A DNA stretch of 64,000 bases, taken from assembly GCF_001258055.1 (NCBI RefSeq), contig NZ_CVRM01000011.1, forward strand, positions 372,001-436,000, given 5' to 3'. Positions 9,788 to 18,126 of this stretch are shown piece by piece (within the stretch, counting starts at the first letter, position 1; each line of letters starts with the position of its first letter). The notes under the pieces are model-generated. The model worked only from the letters and a program-made list of their open reading frames with translations. It was not told the origin of the DNA and did not search any database. Origin of the DNA: Phaeobacter italicus (GTDB lineage: Bacteria > Pseudomonadota > Alphaproteobacteria > Rhodobacterales > Rhodobacteraceae). A program made the translations under genes and the position numbers.

Positions 9788-10231
9788 ATGGGCAGGCATG
9801 TTGTTCTCGTCGAAGACGAGCCGAATATTACGGAAGCAATCCGGTTTCTGCTGACCCGCGATGGCTGGAAAGTTGACAGCCATGCGGATGGGACCGATGC
9901 GGTTGATGTGATCCGTGCGGCCAAACCGGATCTGGTGATCCTTGACCTTATGCTTCCCGGCAAAAGCGGTCTGGAAATCATCAAAGAGCTGCGAGATAGC
10001 GATGAGCTGCCCGGCTTGCCCGTGCTGATGCTGACCGCGCGTGGCCAGCTCAAGGACCGGGAAATGGCCGAGCGGGCGGGGGTTACCCGTTTCATGACCA
10101 AGCCTTTTTCGAACACAGAGGTGCTGACTGCTGTGCGTGACCTGCATGCCCAGGCCGGCCTGAACAGGGCCGCTGCCGGTGGGCGCGAAGGGGAGAGGAC
10201 AGATCTGGCTGAGCGGGCCGGACAGGGATGA
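9788..10231 (+). CDS. Receiver-only response regulator (CheY-like)
   Basis: This 147-residue protein is a single receiver domain with no output domain. The acidic pocket is ED at residues 9-11, the phospho-acceptor is D53 in VILDLMLPGKSG, the switch threonine is T83 and the conserved lysine is K105 in MTKPFS. The last 30 residues are Gly/Arg-rich and probably unstructured. A GGGAGG ribosome site precedes the ATG. Its stop overlaps the start of the small membrane protein (ATGA), which in turn overlaps the kinase gene, so all three are co-translated. It is probably phosphorylated by the symporter-kinase encoded two genes downstream. Confidence 0.9.
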   Translation: MGRHVVLVEDEPNITEAIRFLLTRDGWKVDSHADGTDAVDVIRAAKPDLVILDLMLPGKSGLEIIKELRDSDELPGLPVLMLTARGQLKDREMAERAGVTRFMTKPFSNTEVLTAVRDLHAQAGLNRAAAGGREGERTDLAERAGQG

Positions 10232-10563
10232 TCCGCGGCGATGGCGCCGAAGGGCAGGGTGAAACCACCGCGCCATTTGTCGCGCGCAAGACCTATCGCC
10301 GCCGACGGCTCATGGATGTTGCCCGGCTCCTGCCCATCGTCGGCGCAGTGTTGTTTGCCATTCCTCTTATGTGGCCGTCACCAGACCCCTATCCCGCCCC
10401 TGACAGCATGGGCGGAATGCCTTTGTCGCGTGCGATGATTTATGTTCTCAGCGTCTGGGCGATGCTGATCCTTGCTAGTTTCGTCTTTGGGCTGGCGGTG
10501 CGGCGATGGGCCGATCATTGGACCGGTGTCAACGAAGGCCCGCAGGAGGGGGGCGGGGACTGA
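10228..10563 (+). CDS. Small two-helix membrane protein
   Basis: A 111-residue protein with a basic N-terminus (KTYRRRRLMD) and two predicted transmembrane helices at about residues 31-47 and 70-90. A short Pro-rich loop (PSPDPYPAPDSMGG) separates the helices, and the C-terminus is acidic and Gly-rich. I do not recognise a named family. Its place, overlapping by four bases the receiver gene upstream and by one base the symporter-kinase downstream, resembles the small membrane subunits that accompany SSS-family symporters such as YjcH beside ActP. A role as accessory subunit of the kinase is inferred. Confidence 0.7.
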   Translation: MIRGDGAEGQGETTAPFVARKTYRRRRLMDVARLLPIVGAVLFAIPLMWPSPDPYPAPDSMGGMPLSRAMIYVLSVWAMLILASFVFGLAVRRWADHWTGVNEGPQEGGGD

Positions 10564-13241
10564 TGGCGTCGCTCAATGTGCTGGCGGTGGTCTGTCTTGG
10601 CTATGTGGCCCTGCTGTTCCTTGTGGCCTTTCTTGCCGACCGCATGGCCAGTCGCGGCCACAGCGCGCGCTGGCTGCGATCCCCCTTGGTTTATACGCTG
10701 TCCCTGTCGATCTATTGCACCGCCTGGACGTTTTATGGCGCGGTTGGATATGCCGCGCGATCGGGGCTGGAATATATCACGATCTATCTGGGCCCCACAT
10801 TGGTGATGATCGGCTGGTGGTGGGGCCTGCGCAAGCTGGTGCGGATCGGTCGCAGCCAACGGGTAACCTCCATCGCGGATCTCCTGTCCGCGCGTTATGG
10901 CAAATCCAACCTCTTGGCGATTGGTGTGACCATTCTCGCTGTCATAGGGACCACCCCCTATATTTCCCTGCAGCTACAATCGATTACCCTTTCCTTTGCG
11001 ATTTTTGCAGAGGCGGATCCACTGCGCAGCGTGAACGAGACGCAGACGGTTTTCTGGGTCGCGCTGGGGCTTGCGGTGTTCGCCATCCTGTTCGGGACGC
11101 GAAACCTTAACGCAAATGAACGCCACCACGGGGTTGTAACGGCTGTTGCGCTTGAGGCGGTGGTCAAGCTGGTGTCGCTGCTTGCTGTGGGGATCTTTGT
11201 TGTTTGGGGGATCGCGGGGGGGCTTTCGCAGACCTTGCAGCGGATCGATGCATCCAGCATCGGGCAATGGCAGGTCGATGGCGGGCGATGGGCGGCGATC
11301 ACCTTTTTGTCTGCGGCAGCCTTTGTGTGCCTGCCGCGCATGTTTCAGGTTATGGTGGTGGAAAACGAAGACGAGCGGCATCTGCGCATCGCGGCTTGGG
11401 CGTTTCCGCTCTATCTGTTGCTGATCTCAATCTTTGTTGTTCCGATTGCAGCCATCGGTCTGGAGCTGTTGCCGCAGGGGTCAAATCCTGACCTCTTTGT
11501 GCTGACGCTGCCCTTGGCCGAAGGGCAGCAGGGGCTTGCGGTTTTGTCCTTTATCGGTGGGTTTTCCTCTGCGACGTCGATGGCGATCGTCGCAGCGATG
11601 GCCCTGTCTACCATGGTGTCAAACCACATCGTCATGCCGATCTGGTTGCGCTGGCAGGAGGTGGGGGCCTCTGTCTCCGGTGATGTGCGCGATGTTGTCT
11701 TGCTGGCGCGCCGCCTGTCGATCGCGGGGATCATGGCGCTTGGTTATCTGTACTACACGATATCCGGTGGCGGCGCGGCACTGGCTGCAATTGGCCTGAT
11801 CGCCTTTGCTGGCGTGGCGCAGATGTTGCCAAGTCTGGTTGGCGGTTTGTTCTGGCGTGGCGCCACCCGTGCGGGGGCCCTTGCGGGGCTCACCGTTGGT
11901 TTTGCTGTTTGGTTGTACACGATGCTGCTGCCTGCCCTTGGGGGCGGGGTTCTGCCGACCCATATTCTGGCCGAAGGATTGTTCGGTATTGGTTGGTTAA
12001 AGCCGCATGCGTTGTTCGGAATCGAGGGCCTCGATGAAACTGTGCATGCGGTCCTGTGGTCGATGCTGCTGAACACCGGCGCTTTCCTGATCGGATCGCT
12101 GGCCACCTTTCCCAGTCCGCTGGAGCGCCTGCAGGGCGCGCAATTTGTTGATGTGTTTGAACATTCTTCGGGACCACGCGGCTGGCTTGGCTCGGTTGCT
12201 CAGGCCGAAGACCTGATGATCATGTCCCAGCGCATCCTTGGCGCAGGCGAGGCGCAGCGCTTTTTTCAGGCAGAGCTAGCCCGGCAGGGCGGTCGCGGTC
12301 CCTTGCCTGAACCAACGCCTGCATTTCTTGAGCGGCTCGAACGGGAGTTGAGCGCCTCTATCGGCGCTGCTGCTGCCCATGCCATGGTGGGGCAGATCGT
12401 TGGCGGATCGTCCGTCTCCGTGCAGGATCTGATGGCAGTTGCGGACGAGACGGCGCAAATCCTGGAATATTCCAGCCGCCTTGAAATGCAATCCGAAGAG
12501 CTGTCAAGAACGGCCCGCAAGTTGCAGGAAACAAACGAGAAGCTCACGCAGATCTCACAGCAGAAGGATGCGTTCCTCAGTCAGGTCAGTCATGAACTGC
12601 GCACGCCCATGACCTCGATCCGGGCGTTCTCTGAAATCCTGCGGGACGCCGATCATCTGAGCGCGACAGACCACACGCGCTATGCGGGTATCATCCATGA
12701 TGAAGCCCTGCGACTGACCCGGTTGCTGAATGACCTTCTGGATCTGAGCGTCTTGGAGAACGGGCAGGTGACGCTGAATTTCAGCGCTGGCCGTTTGGGG
12801 GATGTTCTGGATCACGCGGTGGCGACTGCGCTGGCGGATGGCAGCGCGGACCTGCGGGTTCTGCGCGATGACGCGACAGACGATCTGAGGCTCTCGACCG
12901 ATCTCGACCGACTGTCTCAGGTCTTTATCAATCTGATCGCCAATGCAGAGAAATACTGCACTGCAGAACAGCCGCAGTTGCGGATTGTCGCGCAGGAGAG
13001 CGGTGACTGGCTGTTCATTGATTTCATCGACAATGGTGCGGGCATCCCCCCGGAATACCGGACCACAATTTTTGAGAAATTTTCGCGAGTTAGCCCGGAA
13101 CGGGCTGGCGGGGCGGGGCTCGGACTTGCGATTTGTCGCGAGATCATGCAGCGCCTTGGCGGTGATGTGGGCTACCTTGCGGGACAGGAGGGGGGCGCGT
13201 TCCGGGTGTCCCTGTCGCTGCGGCGGGAAATTGCTGCCTAA
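10563..13241 (+). CDS. Sodium/solute symporter-linked sensor histidine kinase (CbrA/CrbS type)
   Basis: This 892-residue inner-membrane protein fuses an SSS-family transporter domain of about 13 helices (residues 1-520) to a linker of about 130 residues, then a kinase core. The dimerisation helix carries the phospho-histidine H677 in SQVSHELRTPM. The ATPase domain has an N-box (INLIANAEKY), DNGAGIP and GGAGLGLAI. Relatives CbrA, CrbS and MxtR sense or transport small carbon compounds and control genes such as acs. I start at the ATG at 10563, which overlaps the upstream stop (TGATG). No DNA-binding partner is encoded nearby; the only local regulator is the receiver-only protein. Confidence 0.9.
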   Translation: MASLNVLAVVCLGYVALLFLVAFLADRMASRGHSARWLRSPLVYTLSLSIYCTAWTFYGAVGYAARSGLEYITIYLGPTLVMIGWWWGLRKLVRIGRSQRVTSIADLLSARYGKSNLLAIGVTILAVIGTTPYISLQLQSITLSFAIFAEADPLRSVNETQTVFWVALGLAVFAILFGTRNLNANERHHGVVTAVALEAVVKLVSLLAVGIFVVWGIAGGLSQTLQRIDASSIGQWQVDGGRWAAITFLSAAAFVCLPRMFQVMVVENEDERHLRIAAWAFPLYLLLISIFVVPIAAIGLELLPQGSNPDLFVLTLPLAEGQQGLAVLSFIGGFSSATSMAIVAAMALSTMVSNHIVMPIWLRWQEVGASVSGDVRDVVLLARRLSIAGIMALGYLYYTISGGGAALAAIGLIAFAGVAQMLPSLVGGLFWRGATRAGALAGLTVGFAVWLYTMLLPALGGGVLPTHILAEGLFGIGWLKPHALFGIEGLDETVHAVLWSMLLNTGAFLIGSLATFPSPLERLQGAQFVDVFEHSSGPRGWLGSVAQAEDLMIMSQRILGAGEAQRFFQAELARQGGRGPLPEPTPAFLERLERELSASIGAAAAHAMVGQIVGGSSVSVQDLMAVADETAQILEYSSRLEMQSEELSRTARKLQETNEKLTQISQQKDAFLSQVSHELRTPMTSIRAFSEILRDADHLSATDHTRYAGIIHDEALRLTRLLNDLLDLSVLENGQVTLNFSAGRLGDVLDHAVATALADGSADLRVLRDDATDDLRLSTDLDRLSQVFINLIANAEKYCTAEQPQLRIVAQESGDWLFIDFIDNGAGIPPEYRTTIFEKFSRVSPERAGGAGLGLAICREIMQRLGGDVGYLAGQEGGAFRVSLSLRREIAA

Positions 13242-13323
13242 GCGAAGGTTTGTAAAGTTTCTGGTAACCATTTCTGCGTTAGACATAGGGCAATGCGGCG
13301 CGAGAGGGGCAGGCTCATAACCT

Positions 13324-14670
13324 ATGTCGGACACAGCTAAGGACACGGCAGCACATGGCGGCGGCGGGGTAATTGCCCGTAAACTGGCCGCCACGAAAGA
13401 GGGCAAAGGCGCGCTTACCAGCTCGCTGACCCTCAAGGCGTTGCGTCGCTCTATCGCGCGTGCGGCAGCCGATTTGTGCGATCTTCCCGTTGCCGTTCTT
13501 GCCGCCCGGCAGGCCAATCGCGTGCCAGAGGACCTGGCCGCGCATCTGTCTGACAAACACCTCCTTGTTGTTCTGGATGGACCAGCCGGACGCATCGGTG
13601 CGGCAACGCTGGATGCACCGCTGGTCACGGCTCTGATCCAGCAGCAAACCATGGGGCAGGTGCTGGGCAAGGCGCCCAGCGAACGCCACTACACACCGAC
13701 AGACGCCGCTATGGTTGCGGATTTTCTGGAACGCACCTTCGGCAAGGTCGTGTCCATGTTGTCGGGCCAAAAGGATGAGGTGATCTTTTCCGGCTACCGG
13801 TTCGGGGCGCAGGTCGAAAACGTCCGCAGTCTGGTGCTTGGGCTGGAGGCAGAAGACTATCGCCTGATCGATCTGACTGTTGATCTGGCTTGCGGCGCGA
13901 TGCAGGGGAATATGACCCTGATCCTGCCGGAACCCACAGCAGAGGATCTGGGCAAGGCAAACGGAAGTCAGCACGCCGGTCCCTCGCTTGGCAGCAATCT
14001 GGGCGCGATGCGGGCTGAGTTGCAGGCGGTTCTATGCAAGATGCGTGTGCCCGCAAATGCCTTCACCTCCCTTGCCAAGGGGGATCTCTTGCCGCTGGAT
14101 CAGGCCTATCTCTACGAAACGGAAATGGTCGCAATCAGTGGTCAGGTCATCGCTCAGGGCAGATTGGGCCAGATGAACGGTGCACGCGCGGTGCGCCTGA
14201 CGGACCCAAAGACCAAGTTGGTGAGCGAAACCGCTGCAGATGACACTGCATTCTCGACCGACATGGGCGGGGCGCCACACGCGCTTGAAGATGACGCCCC
14301 AATGCTTGATCTCTCGGTTGCTGCGGATGGTTTGCAGGATCCGATGGATACGCTCGGTGGTGACCTTGGCGGCGGCCTAGGCGAGCCTATGGCTGGCATG
14401 GGCGATCTTGGCGATCTCGGCGCTGACTTCGAAGCGGAGTTTGGCGGCGACCTAGGCGGCGATCTTGGTGGTGACCTGGGCGGTCTGCCTATGGGTGGCG
14501 GCCTGGGAGATGGTCTGGGTGATGGGCTTGGTGATGGAATGGGCGATACGCTTGGCAGCGATCTGCCGGATCTTGGTGCCCTGCCGATGGGCGACGGGCT
14601 TGGAGATTTTTCGGCCGAGCTGAACGAAGACGAGGTGTCGGAACTCGCAGGTTTGAATACCGGAACCTGA
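13324..14670 (+). CDS. FliM/FliN-like (SpoA domain) protein with Gly-Asp-Leu repeat tail
   Basis: This 448-residue protein has an N-terminal alpha/beta part of about 220 residues, which resembles the middle domain of FliM. It is followed by a SpoA-type C-ring domain at about 235-295 (LQAVLCKMRVPANAFTSLAKGDLLPLDQ). The last 120 residues are low complexity, dominated by GDLGGDLGGDL and GDGLGDGLGDGMGD repeats. No other flagellar gene is near. It lies 82 bases after the kinase and may be a C-ring paralogue answering to the CheY-like protein upstream. Whether it belongs to flagella, secretion or another rotary or scaffolding complex is unknown. Confidence 0.75.
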   Translation: MSDTAKDTAAHGGGGVIARKLAATKEGKGALTSSLTLKALRRSIARAAADLCDLPVAVLAARQANRVPEDLAAHLSDKHLLVVLDGPAGRIGAATLDAPLVTALIQQQTMGQVLGKAPSERHYTPTDAAMVADFLERTFGKVVSMLSGQKDEVIFSGYRFGAQVENVRSLVLGLEAEDYRLIDLTVDLACGAMQGNMTLILPEPTAEDLGKANGSQHAGPSLGSNLGAMRAELQAVLCKMRVPANAFTSLAKGDLLPLDQAYLYETEMVAISGQVIAQGRLGQMNGARAVRLTDPKTKLVSETAADDTAFSTDMGGAPHALEDDAPMLDLSVAADGLQDPMDTLGGDLGGGLGEPMAGMGDLGDLGADFEAEFGGDLGGDLGGDLGGLPMGGGLGDGLGDGLGDGMGDTLGSDLPDLGALPMGDGLGDFSAELNEDEVSELAGLNTGT

Positions 14671-14701
14671 CACCAGCAGCGCGACGTGCCACAGGTTCAA
14701 G

Positions 14702-14732
14702 AAAAAAGCAGGCCAAACTGGCCTGCTTTTTT
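14702..14732. terminator. Bidirectional intrinsic terminator
   Basis: The stem GCAGGCC/GGCCTGC (14708-14714 and 14720-14726) has a five-base loop. It is flanked by six A on the left and six T on the right, so it can stop the SpoA transcript on plus and the sulfur operon on minus. Confidence 0.9.
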
Positions 14733-14780
14733 GTCAATGGCTTACGTGGCAAAGCTCATGTGGTGTTCGCCGCTGGACTG

Positions 14781-15221
14781 TTAGCCGTTTTCGGCCTGTT
14801 GCACCGCAACTGCGTGCAAGGTGGGGCGCAGACCGTCCAGCTGGTAGCCGGCATTTGATGTGGTGTTCAGGATGTCATCGACCTCCATCTCTCCCGCCTG
14901 ACCCAAGGCCCAGACCACGGAACAGCGCGTGCCAGACGCGCAGTAGGCAAAGACCGGTCCGTCGGAGTTCGCAATCAGCTCCTTTTGGCGGCCAACATTC
15001 TCTGGTGTCATGGTCTGATGGGTCAGAGGCAGCACCTCAAACTTGAGGCCAAGCTCTTTGGCAGCGGCGCCGATTGTCTCGGCCTGATGGCTGGGTGGAA
15101 CTTCCTCATCAGGACGATTGCAGATCACGGTGGTAAATCCAGCCTCTGCGATTTGCGGCAAGTCTTCGACCGAAATCTGCGGCGAGACGGCATAGCGGGG
15201 GGTCAATGTGCGTGCATCCAT
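14781..15221 (-). CDS. TIGR01244/DUF442 sulfurtransferase- or phosphatase-like protein
   Basis: This 146-residue protein has the DUF442 fold, related to cysteine phosphatases and rhodaneses. The active loop is CASGTRC, with C94, R99 and C100. The same domain is fused to the metallo-beta-lactamase unit in many Blh proteins; here it is a separate gene at the end of the operon that starts with the Blh-type hydrolase. A role in persulfide or sulfane-sulfur handling is supported by that context. Substrate and direction of the reaction are not known. It starts ten bases after the preceding membrane gene stops. Confidence 0.85.
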   Translation of the reverse strand: MDARTLTPRYAVSPQISVEDLPQIAEAGFTTVICNRPDEEVPPSHQAETIGAAAKELGLKFEVLPLTHQTMTPENVGRQKELIANSDGPVFAYCASGTRCSVVWALGQAGEMEVDDILNTTSNAGYQLDGLRPTLHAVAVQQAENG

Positions 15222-15231
15222 GACGTATCTT

Positions 15232-15663
15232 TTAGGCCTTTGCTGCGGTGTGGTCTAGCCGCTGAACGACCGGAGGCGCCGCAATCATGCCTGCTGCCAT
15301 CGCAATCATGAACACAATTCCGCCAGTGCCCCCGTAGCTGAGCGACGCCATGGCAGGACCGGGGCACAAACCGGCCAGGCCCCAGCCCATGCCGAACAGG
15401 ACCGAGCCGATAACAAGGCGACGGTCGAGTTCTTGACGGGGCGGTGTCGGAAAACTGCCTCCAACCAGGGGACGGCGACCGCGGGTCAGTTGCCAGGCGA
15501 TTGCCATCGGAATGATGGCCCCGCCCATGACAAACGCAAGTGTCGGATCCCAATTGCCAAAGATATCAAGCCAACCCTGAACTTTGCGGGTGTCTGTCAT
15601 GCCGGACAGAAACAGGCCCAGCCCGAATAGGCCGCCAGCGGAAAATGAAAGAACGAGACGCAT
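15232..15663 (-). CDS. YeeE/YedE-family membrane protein (DUF6691, PmpB-like)
   Basis: A 143-residue protein with four predicted membrane helices and the motif GLCPGPA around residue 106. It is one half of a two-gene YeeE/YedE pair thought to move thiosulfate or other reduced sulfur species across the inner membrane. The ATG at 15663 overlaps the stop of the upstream half. A longer open frame to 15771 would overlap that gene and is rejected. The gene sits between the other YeeE half and the DUF442 protein in the persulfide operon. Confidence 0.85.
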   Translation of the reverse strand: MRLVLSFSAGGLFGLGLFLSGMTDTRKVQGWLDIFGNWDPTLAFVMGGAIIPMAIAWQLTRGRRPLVGGSFPTPPRQELDRRLVIGSVLFGMGWGLAGLCPGPAMASLSYGGTGGIVFMIAMAAGMIAAPPVVQRLDHTAAKA

Positions 15664-16097
15664 CAGATCAGGCTCCAGACATGGCGCAGGACGGCGAGGG
15701 TCGCGGCGCCTGCGAGAATATAGATGATGGTGGCGATCAGGCCGCGCCAGGACAGGCGCGAGATGCCGCAAACCCCGTGGCCGGAGGTGCAGCCGTTTGC
15801 GATCCGTGTGCCAAGACCCACAAGCAGGCCTGCGATCACGACGACGGCCAGGTTGGGCGTCAGATGGGTCTGTGCCTCCGCCGAGGTAAACACGACCGCG
15901 ATCATCGGGATCAGGACAACCCCGGCGATAAAGGCGATCCGCTCCGCCGTATTGCCGCGGCCGCTGCCGTCCAGCAACCCGCCAAGGATGCCGCTTGCGC
16001 CCATGATGCGGCCATTACCCAGTAGAAAGACGGCACCGCCAAGGCCAATCAGCCCTCCACCGATGAGCCCCCAAATCCAGTCTGTTTCCATATTCAT
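15663..16097 (-). CDS. YeeE/YedE-family membrane protein (PmpA-like)
   Basis: A 144-residue inner-membrane protein with about four helices. It carries the conserved cysteine motif of the family, ANGCTSGHGVCG (about residues 100-111), in which the cysteine is thought to contact sulfur substrates. It overlaps the next gene by one base (shared at 15663), so both halves are made in equal amounts. It lies 95 bases after the Blh hydrolase, consistent with transport of reduced sulfur linked to oxidation of persulfide. Confidence 0.87.
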   Translation of the reverse strand: MNMETDWIWGLIGGGLIGLGGAVFLLGNGRIMGASGILGGLLDGSGRGNTAERIAFIAGVVLIPMIAVVFTSAEAQTHLTPNLAVVVIAGLLVGLGTRIANGCTSGHGVCGISRLSWRGLIATIIYILAGAATLAVLRHVWSLI

Positions 16098-16192
16098 AAT
16101 CCTTTGCCCGCAAGCCGCCGGTTGTGACCGTTACTCGCGCTATGGGTGTTCTGCCCCGCCGGTCAGAACGGGACAGGGGGCTGATATTGCGA

Positions 16193-17056
16193 TCAAATTT
16201 TGTTGATCGGGACCTTTAGAAAGACATCGCCCTGTGCATCCGGTTCGGGCATCTGGCCAGCGCGCATATTTACCTGCAGCGAGGGCAGAATGAGCCGTGG
16301 CATGGCCAGTGTCGCATCCCGCGCATCGCGCATGGCGACGAATTCTTCGACCGGGCGACCTTGCCCGATGTGAACATTAAGGGCTTTTTGCTCTCCTACC
16401 GTGGTTTCCCAGGCAAATTCGTCACGCCCCGGAGCCTTGTAGTCGTGGCCGACAAAAATCCGGGTCTCATCTGGCAGGGACAGGATTTTCTGGATCGACT
16501 GGAACAGCGCCTCGGAGGAGCCACCGGGAAAATCGCAGCGCGCCGTGCCGAAATCGGGCATGAACAACGTGTCGCCGACAAATGCCGCATCGCCAATCAC
16601 ATAGGTGAGACAGGCCGGAGTGTGACCGGGCGTATGCATCACATCGCCACGCATCTGACCGATGTGAAAGCTGTCACCGTCCTTGAACAGCGCGTCAAAC
16701 TGGCTGCCGTCACGTTGGAACTCCGTGCCTTCGTTGAACACTTTGCCAAAGGTGTCCTGAACCACAGTGATATTTGCGCCAATCCCGATCTTGCCGCCCA
16801 ACTTTTCCTGCAGATAGGGCGCCGCAGACAGGTGGTCAGCGTGCACGTGGCTTTCGAGGATCCAGTCAACCTTCAGGTTCTGCTCTGTGATCCAGGCGAT
16901 GATTTCATCCGCGGACCGGGTGTCGGTCCGGCCTGCTGCATGATCAAAATCAAGCACGGAATCCACAATGGCGCAGGCTTGCCCTTGGGGCTCCTGAACG
17001 ACGTAGGAGACGGTATTGGTCTGCTCATCAAAAAACGCTTTTACGAGGGGCGTCAT
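16193..17056 (-). CDS. blh: Blh/ETHE1-like metallo-beta-lactamase-fold hydrolase (probable persulfide dioxygenase)
   Basis: This 287-residue protein has the metal motif HVHADH at residues 70-75, the later ligand in HTPGHT (about 141-146), GDTLF and the C-terminal FVGHDY. These fit the ETHE1/Blh persulfide dioxygenase branch, which oxidises glutathione persulfide to sulfite using one iron. It is the first gene of an operon with two YeeE/YedE genes and a DUF442 protein, the usual members of BigR- or SqrR-controlled sulfide detoxification units. No ArsR-type repressor or sulfide:quinone reductase gene is adjacent. A GGAGGA ribosome site lies before the ATG. Confidence 0.85.
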   Translation of the reverse strand: MTPLVKAFFDEQTNTVSYVVQEPQGQACAIVDSVLDFDHAAGRTDTRSADEIIAWITEQNLKVDWILESHVHADHLSAAPYLQEKLGGKIGIGANITVVQDTFGKVFNEGTEFQRDGSQFDALFKDGDSFHIGQMRGDVMHTPGHTPACLTYVIGDAAFVGDTLFMPDFGTARCDFPGGSSEALFQSIQKILSLPDETRIFVGHDYKAPGRDEFAWETTVGEQKALNVHIGQGRPVEEFVAMRDARDATLAMPRLILPSLQVNMRAGQMPEPDAQGDVFLKVPINKI

Positions 17057-17082
17057 GTTTGGTCCTCCTGGCTACGGGAAAA

Positions 17083-17106
17083 ACATATTACTGAAAATGA
17101 ATATGT
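17083..17106. promoter_or_regulatory. AT-rich inverted repeat upstream of the persulfide operon
   Basis: Perfect seven-base arms ACATATT and AATATGT are separated by ten bases, 27 bases upstream of the blh start codon. Position and composition suit an ArsR-family repressor such as BigR or SqrR; the binding protein is not encoded in the window. Confidence 0.5.
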
Positions 17107-17188
17107 ACAAGCCCAACCGTTAAAATTCCTGAGGTCATCGTCACAATGGCCCGCCACCGGTTTCAAATCTGCGGGTTTCACGTTAGGG

Positions 17189-17202
17189 TTGATTTATCTC
17201 AA
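17189..17202. promoter_or_regulatory. Fnr/FnrL-like box
   Basis: TTGAT-TTAT-CTCAA differs by one base from the TTGAT-N4-ATCAA consensus. It lies 181 bases upstream of the small gene at 17383. Confidence 0.35.
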
Positions 17203-17382
17203 GGTGACGTGGCGGAAATTGTGCCAGACTGCTGCTGTGACATGGTGGGTCACAGGGCAGACACGCGGGAGGGTGTTGTCCCGGTCTCGCGGGGTTGGCT
17301 GGCAGGCCAGCCTGATGACCACGTCACGGGGGCGGCAAAGGACAAAACAGCCTTGCCGCTGGTGAAAATGGGAGGAGATGAC

Positions 17383-17604
17383 ATGACCAAAGTCGATCAA
17401 ACACTGATGCTGGCCGCCGAAGGGCTGGAACAGCGCATTCTCGGCTCGCATCGGGCGGACAGGCTGTCGCTGAGGGCAGATTTTTCCAAGGCGCTGTCGC
17501 GTTTGCGCGCCAGTGGTGCGCGGGTTCCCATGCGAATGGTCCGCCTTGACCAGATGCTGAGCGAGGAAGCCGCGGAAGATATGTTCGACAATATGCCGGT
17601 TTGA
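17383..17604 (+). CDS. Small hypothetical protein (73 residues)
   Basis: A short protein, rich in Leu, Arg and Ala and probably helical (LRADFSKALSRLRASGARVP), with an acidic C-terminus (SEEAAEDMFDNMPV). A strong GGAGGAG ribosome site sits six bases before the ATG, which supports that it is translated. A longer open frame to 17146 lacks such a site and would cover the Fnr-like box. I do not recognise a family. Expression could depend on oxygen if the upstream Fnr-like box is real. Confidence 0.65.
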   Translation: MTKVDQTLMLAAEGLEQRILGSHRADRLSLRADFSKALSRLRASGARVPMRMVRLDQMLSEEAAEDMFDNMPV

Positions 17605-17715
17605 TCCCGGCGCCGTTTAATCCCGACGCCGGGCAATCAGCGTGAATTGTCCGGATAGAGATGACAGGCAGGCGTCGGCCGATTGGGGCGCGCCTGCGTG
17701 TTGTCTTGTCTGAAG

Positions 17716-17937
17716 TTACGCGCCGAGTGTCAGGCCGAGCATGACCAGCATAAGGCCGATTACCGACAAAAACAGCGCGCCGAGGTTATAGGGCAGGACC
17801 CCTTGGATCACTGCGCGCAGCTCTTCGTCTGCAAGTTTCTGACGCTTGGCGCTGGCAACGCGCACGACGCTCCAGATCAGACCTGCCAGGCCGACAACAG
17901 AAAGGGCTGCACCAGCCCAAACCAGAAGTTCATACAT
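17716..17937 (-). CDS. Small two-helix membrane protein (73 residues)
   Basis: This protein begins MYELLVWAGAALSVVGLAGL and has two hydrophobic segments (about residues 4-26 and 50-70). They are separated by a charged, helical loop (KRQKLADEELRAVIQGVL). Its composition and length suggest a small inner-membrane protein conserved among close relatives. I cannot assign a function. It is convergent with the 73-residue gene upstream and divergent from gapR, so it is probably monocistronic. Confidence 0.65.
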   Translation of the reverse strand: MYELLVWAGAALSVVGLAGLIWSVVRVASAKRQKLADEELRAVIQGVLPYNLGALFLSVIGLMLVMLGLTLGA

Positions 17938-18126
17938 CGTGTTCTCCGATGATCGATCCGCCGGGGCAGGCGGTGTTTTCCTTCGATCTGCGCCTATCCG
18001 ATTGTCAGCTGCAGGGCAAGGCTGCGGGCATCCGCCGCCTGTGGCGCATCACTGCTTGCGGCAGGCGATGTGCGATTGTATCTGAGAGGCCAACCTGATT
18101 TTCCACCAATGCTGACGGAGCCCACG

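Larger units (their letters stand above)
17057..17382. promoter_or_regulatory. Divergent intergenic region with three operator-like motifs
   Basis: This 326-base region holds the promoters of the persulfide operon (minus) and of the 73-residue protein (plus). I see ACATATT-N10-AATATGT at 17083-17106 near the blh start, TTGAT-N4-CTCAA at 17189-17202 (one mismatch from an Fnr box) and CTGTGAC-N7-GTCACAG at 17235-17255. No convincing gene lies in it. Confidence 0.5.

Noticed and set aside
17235-17255. CRP-type site
   Set aside because: TGTGA and TCACA are present, but the spacing is nine instead of six bases, so I report it only as an inverted repeat.
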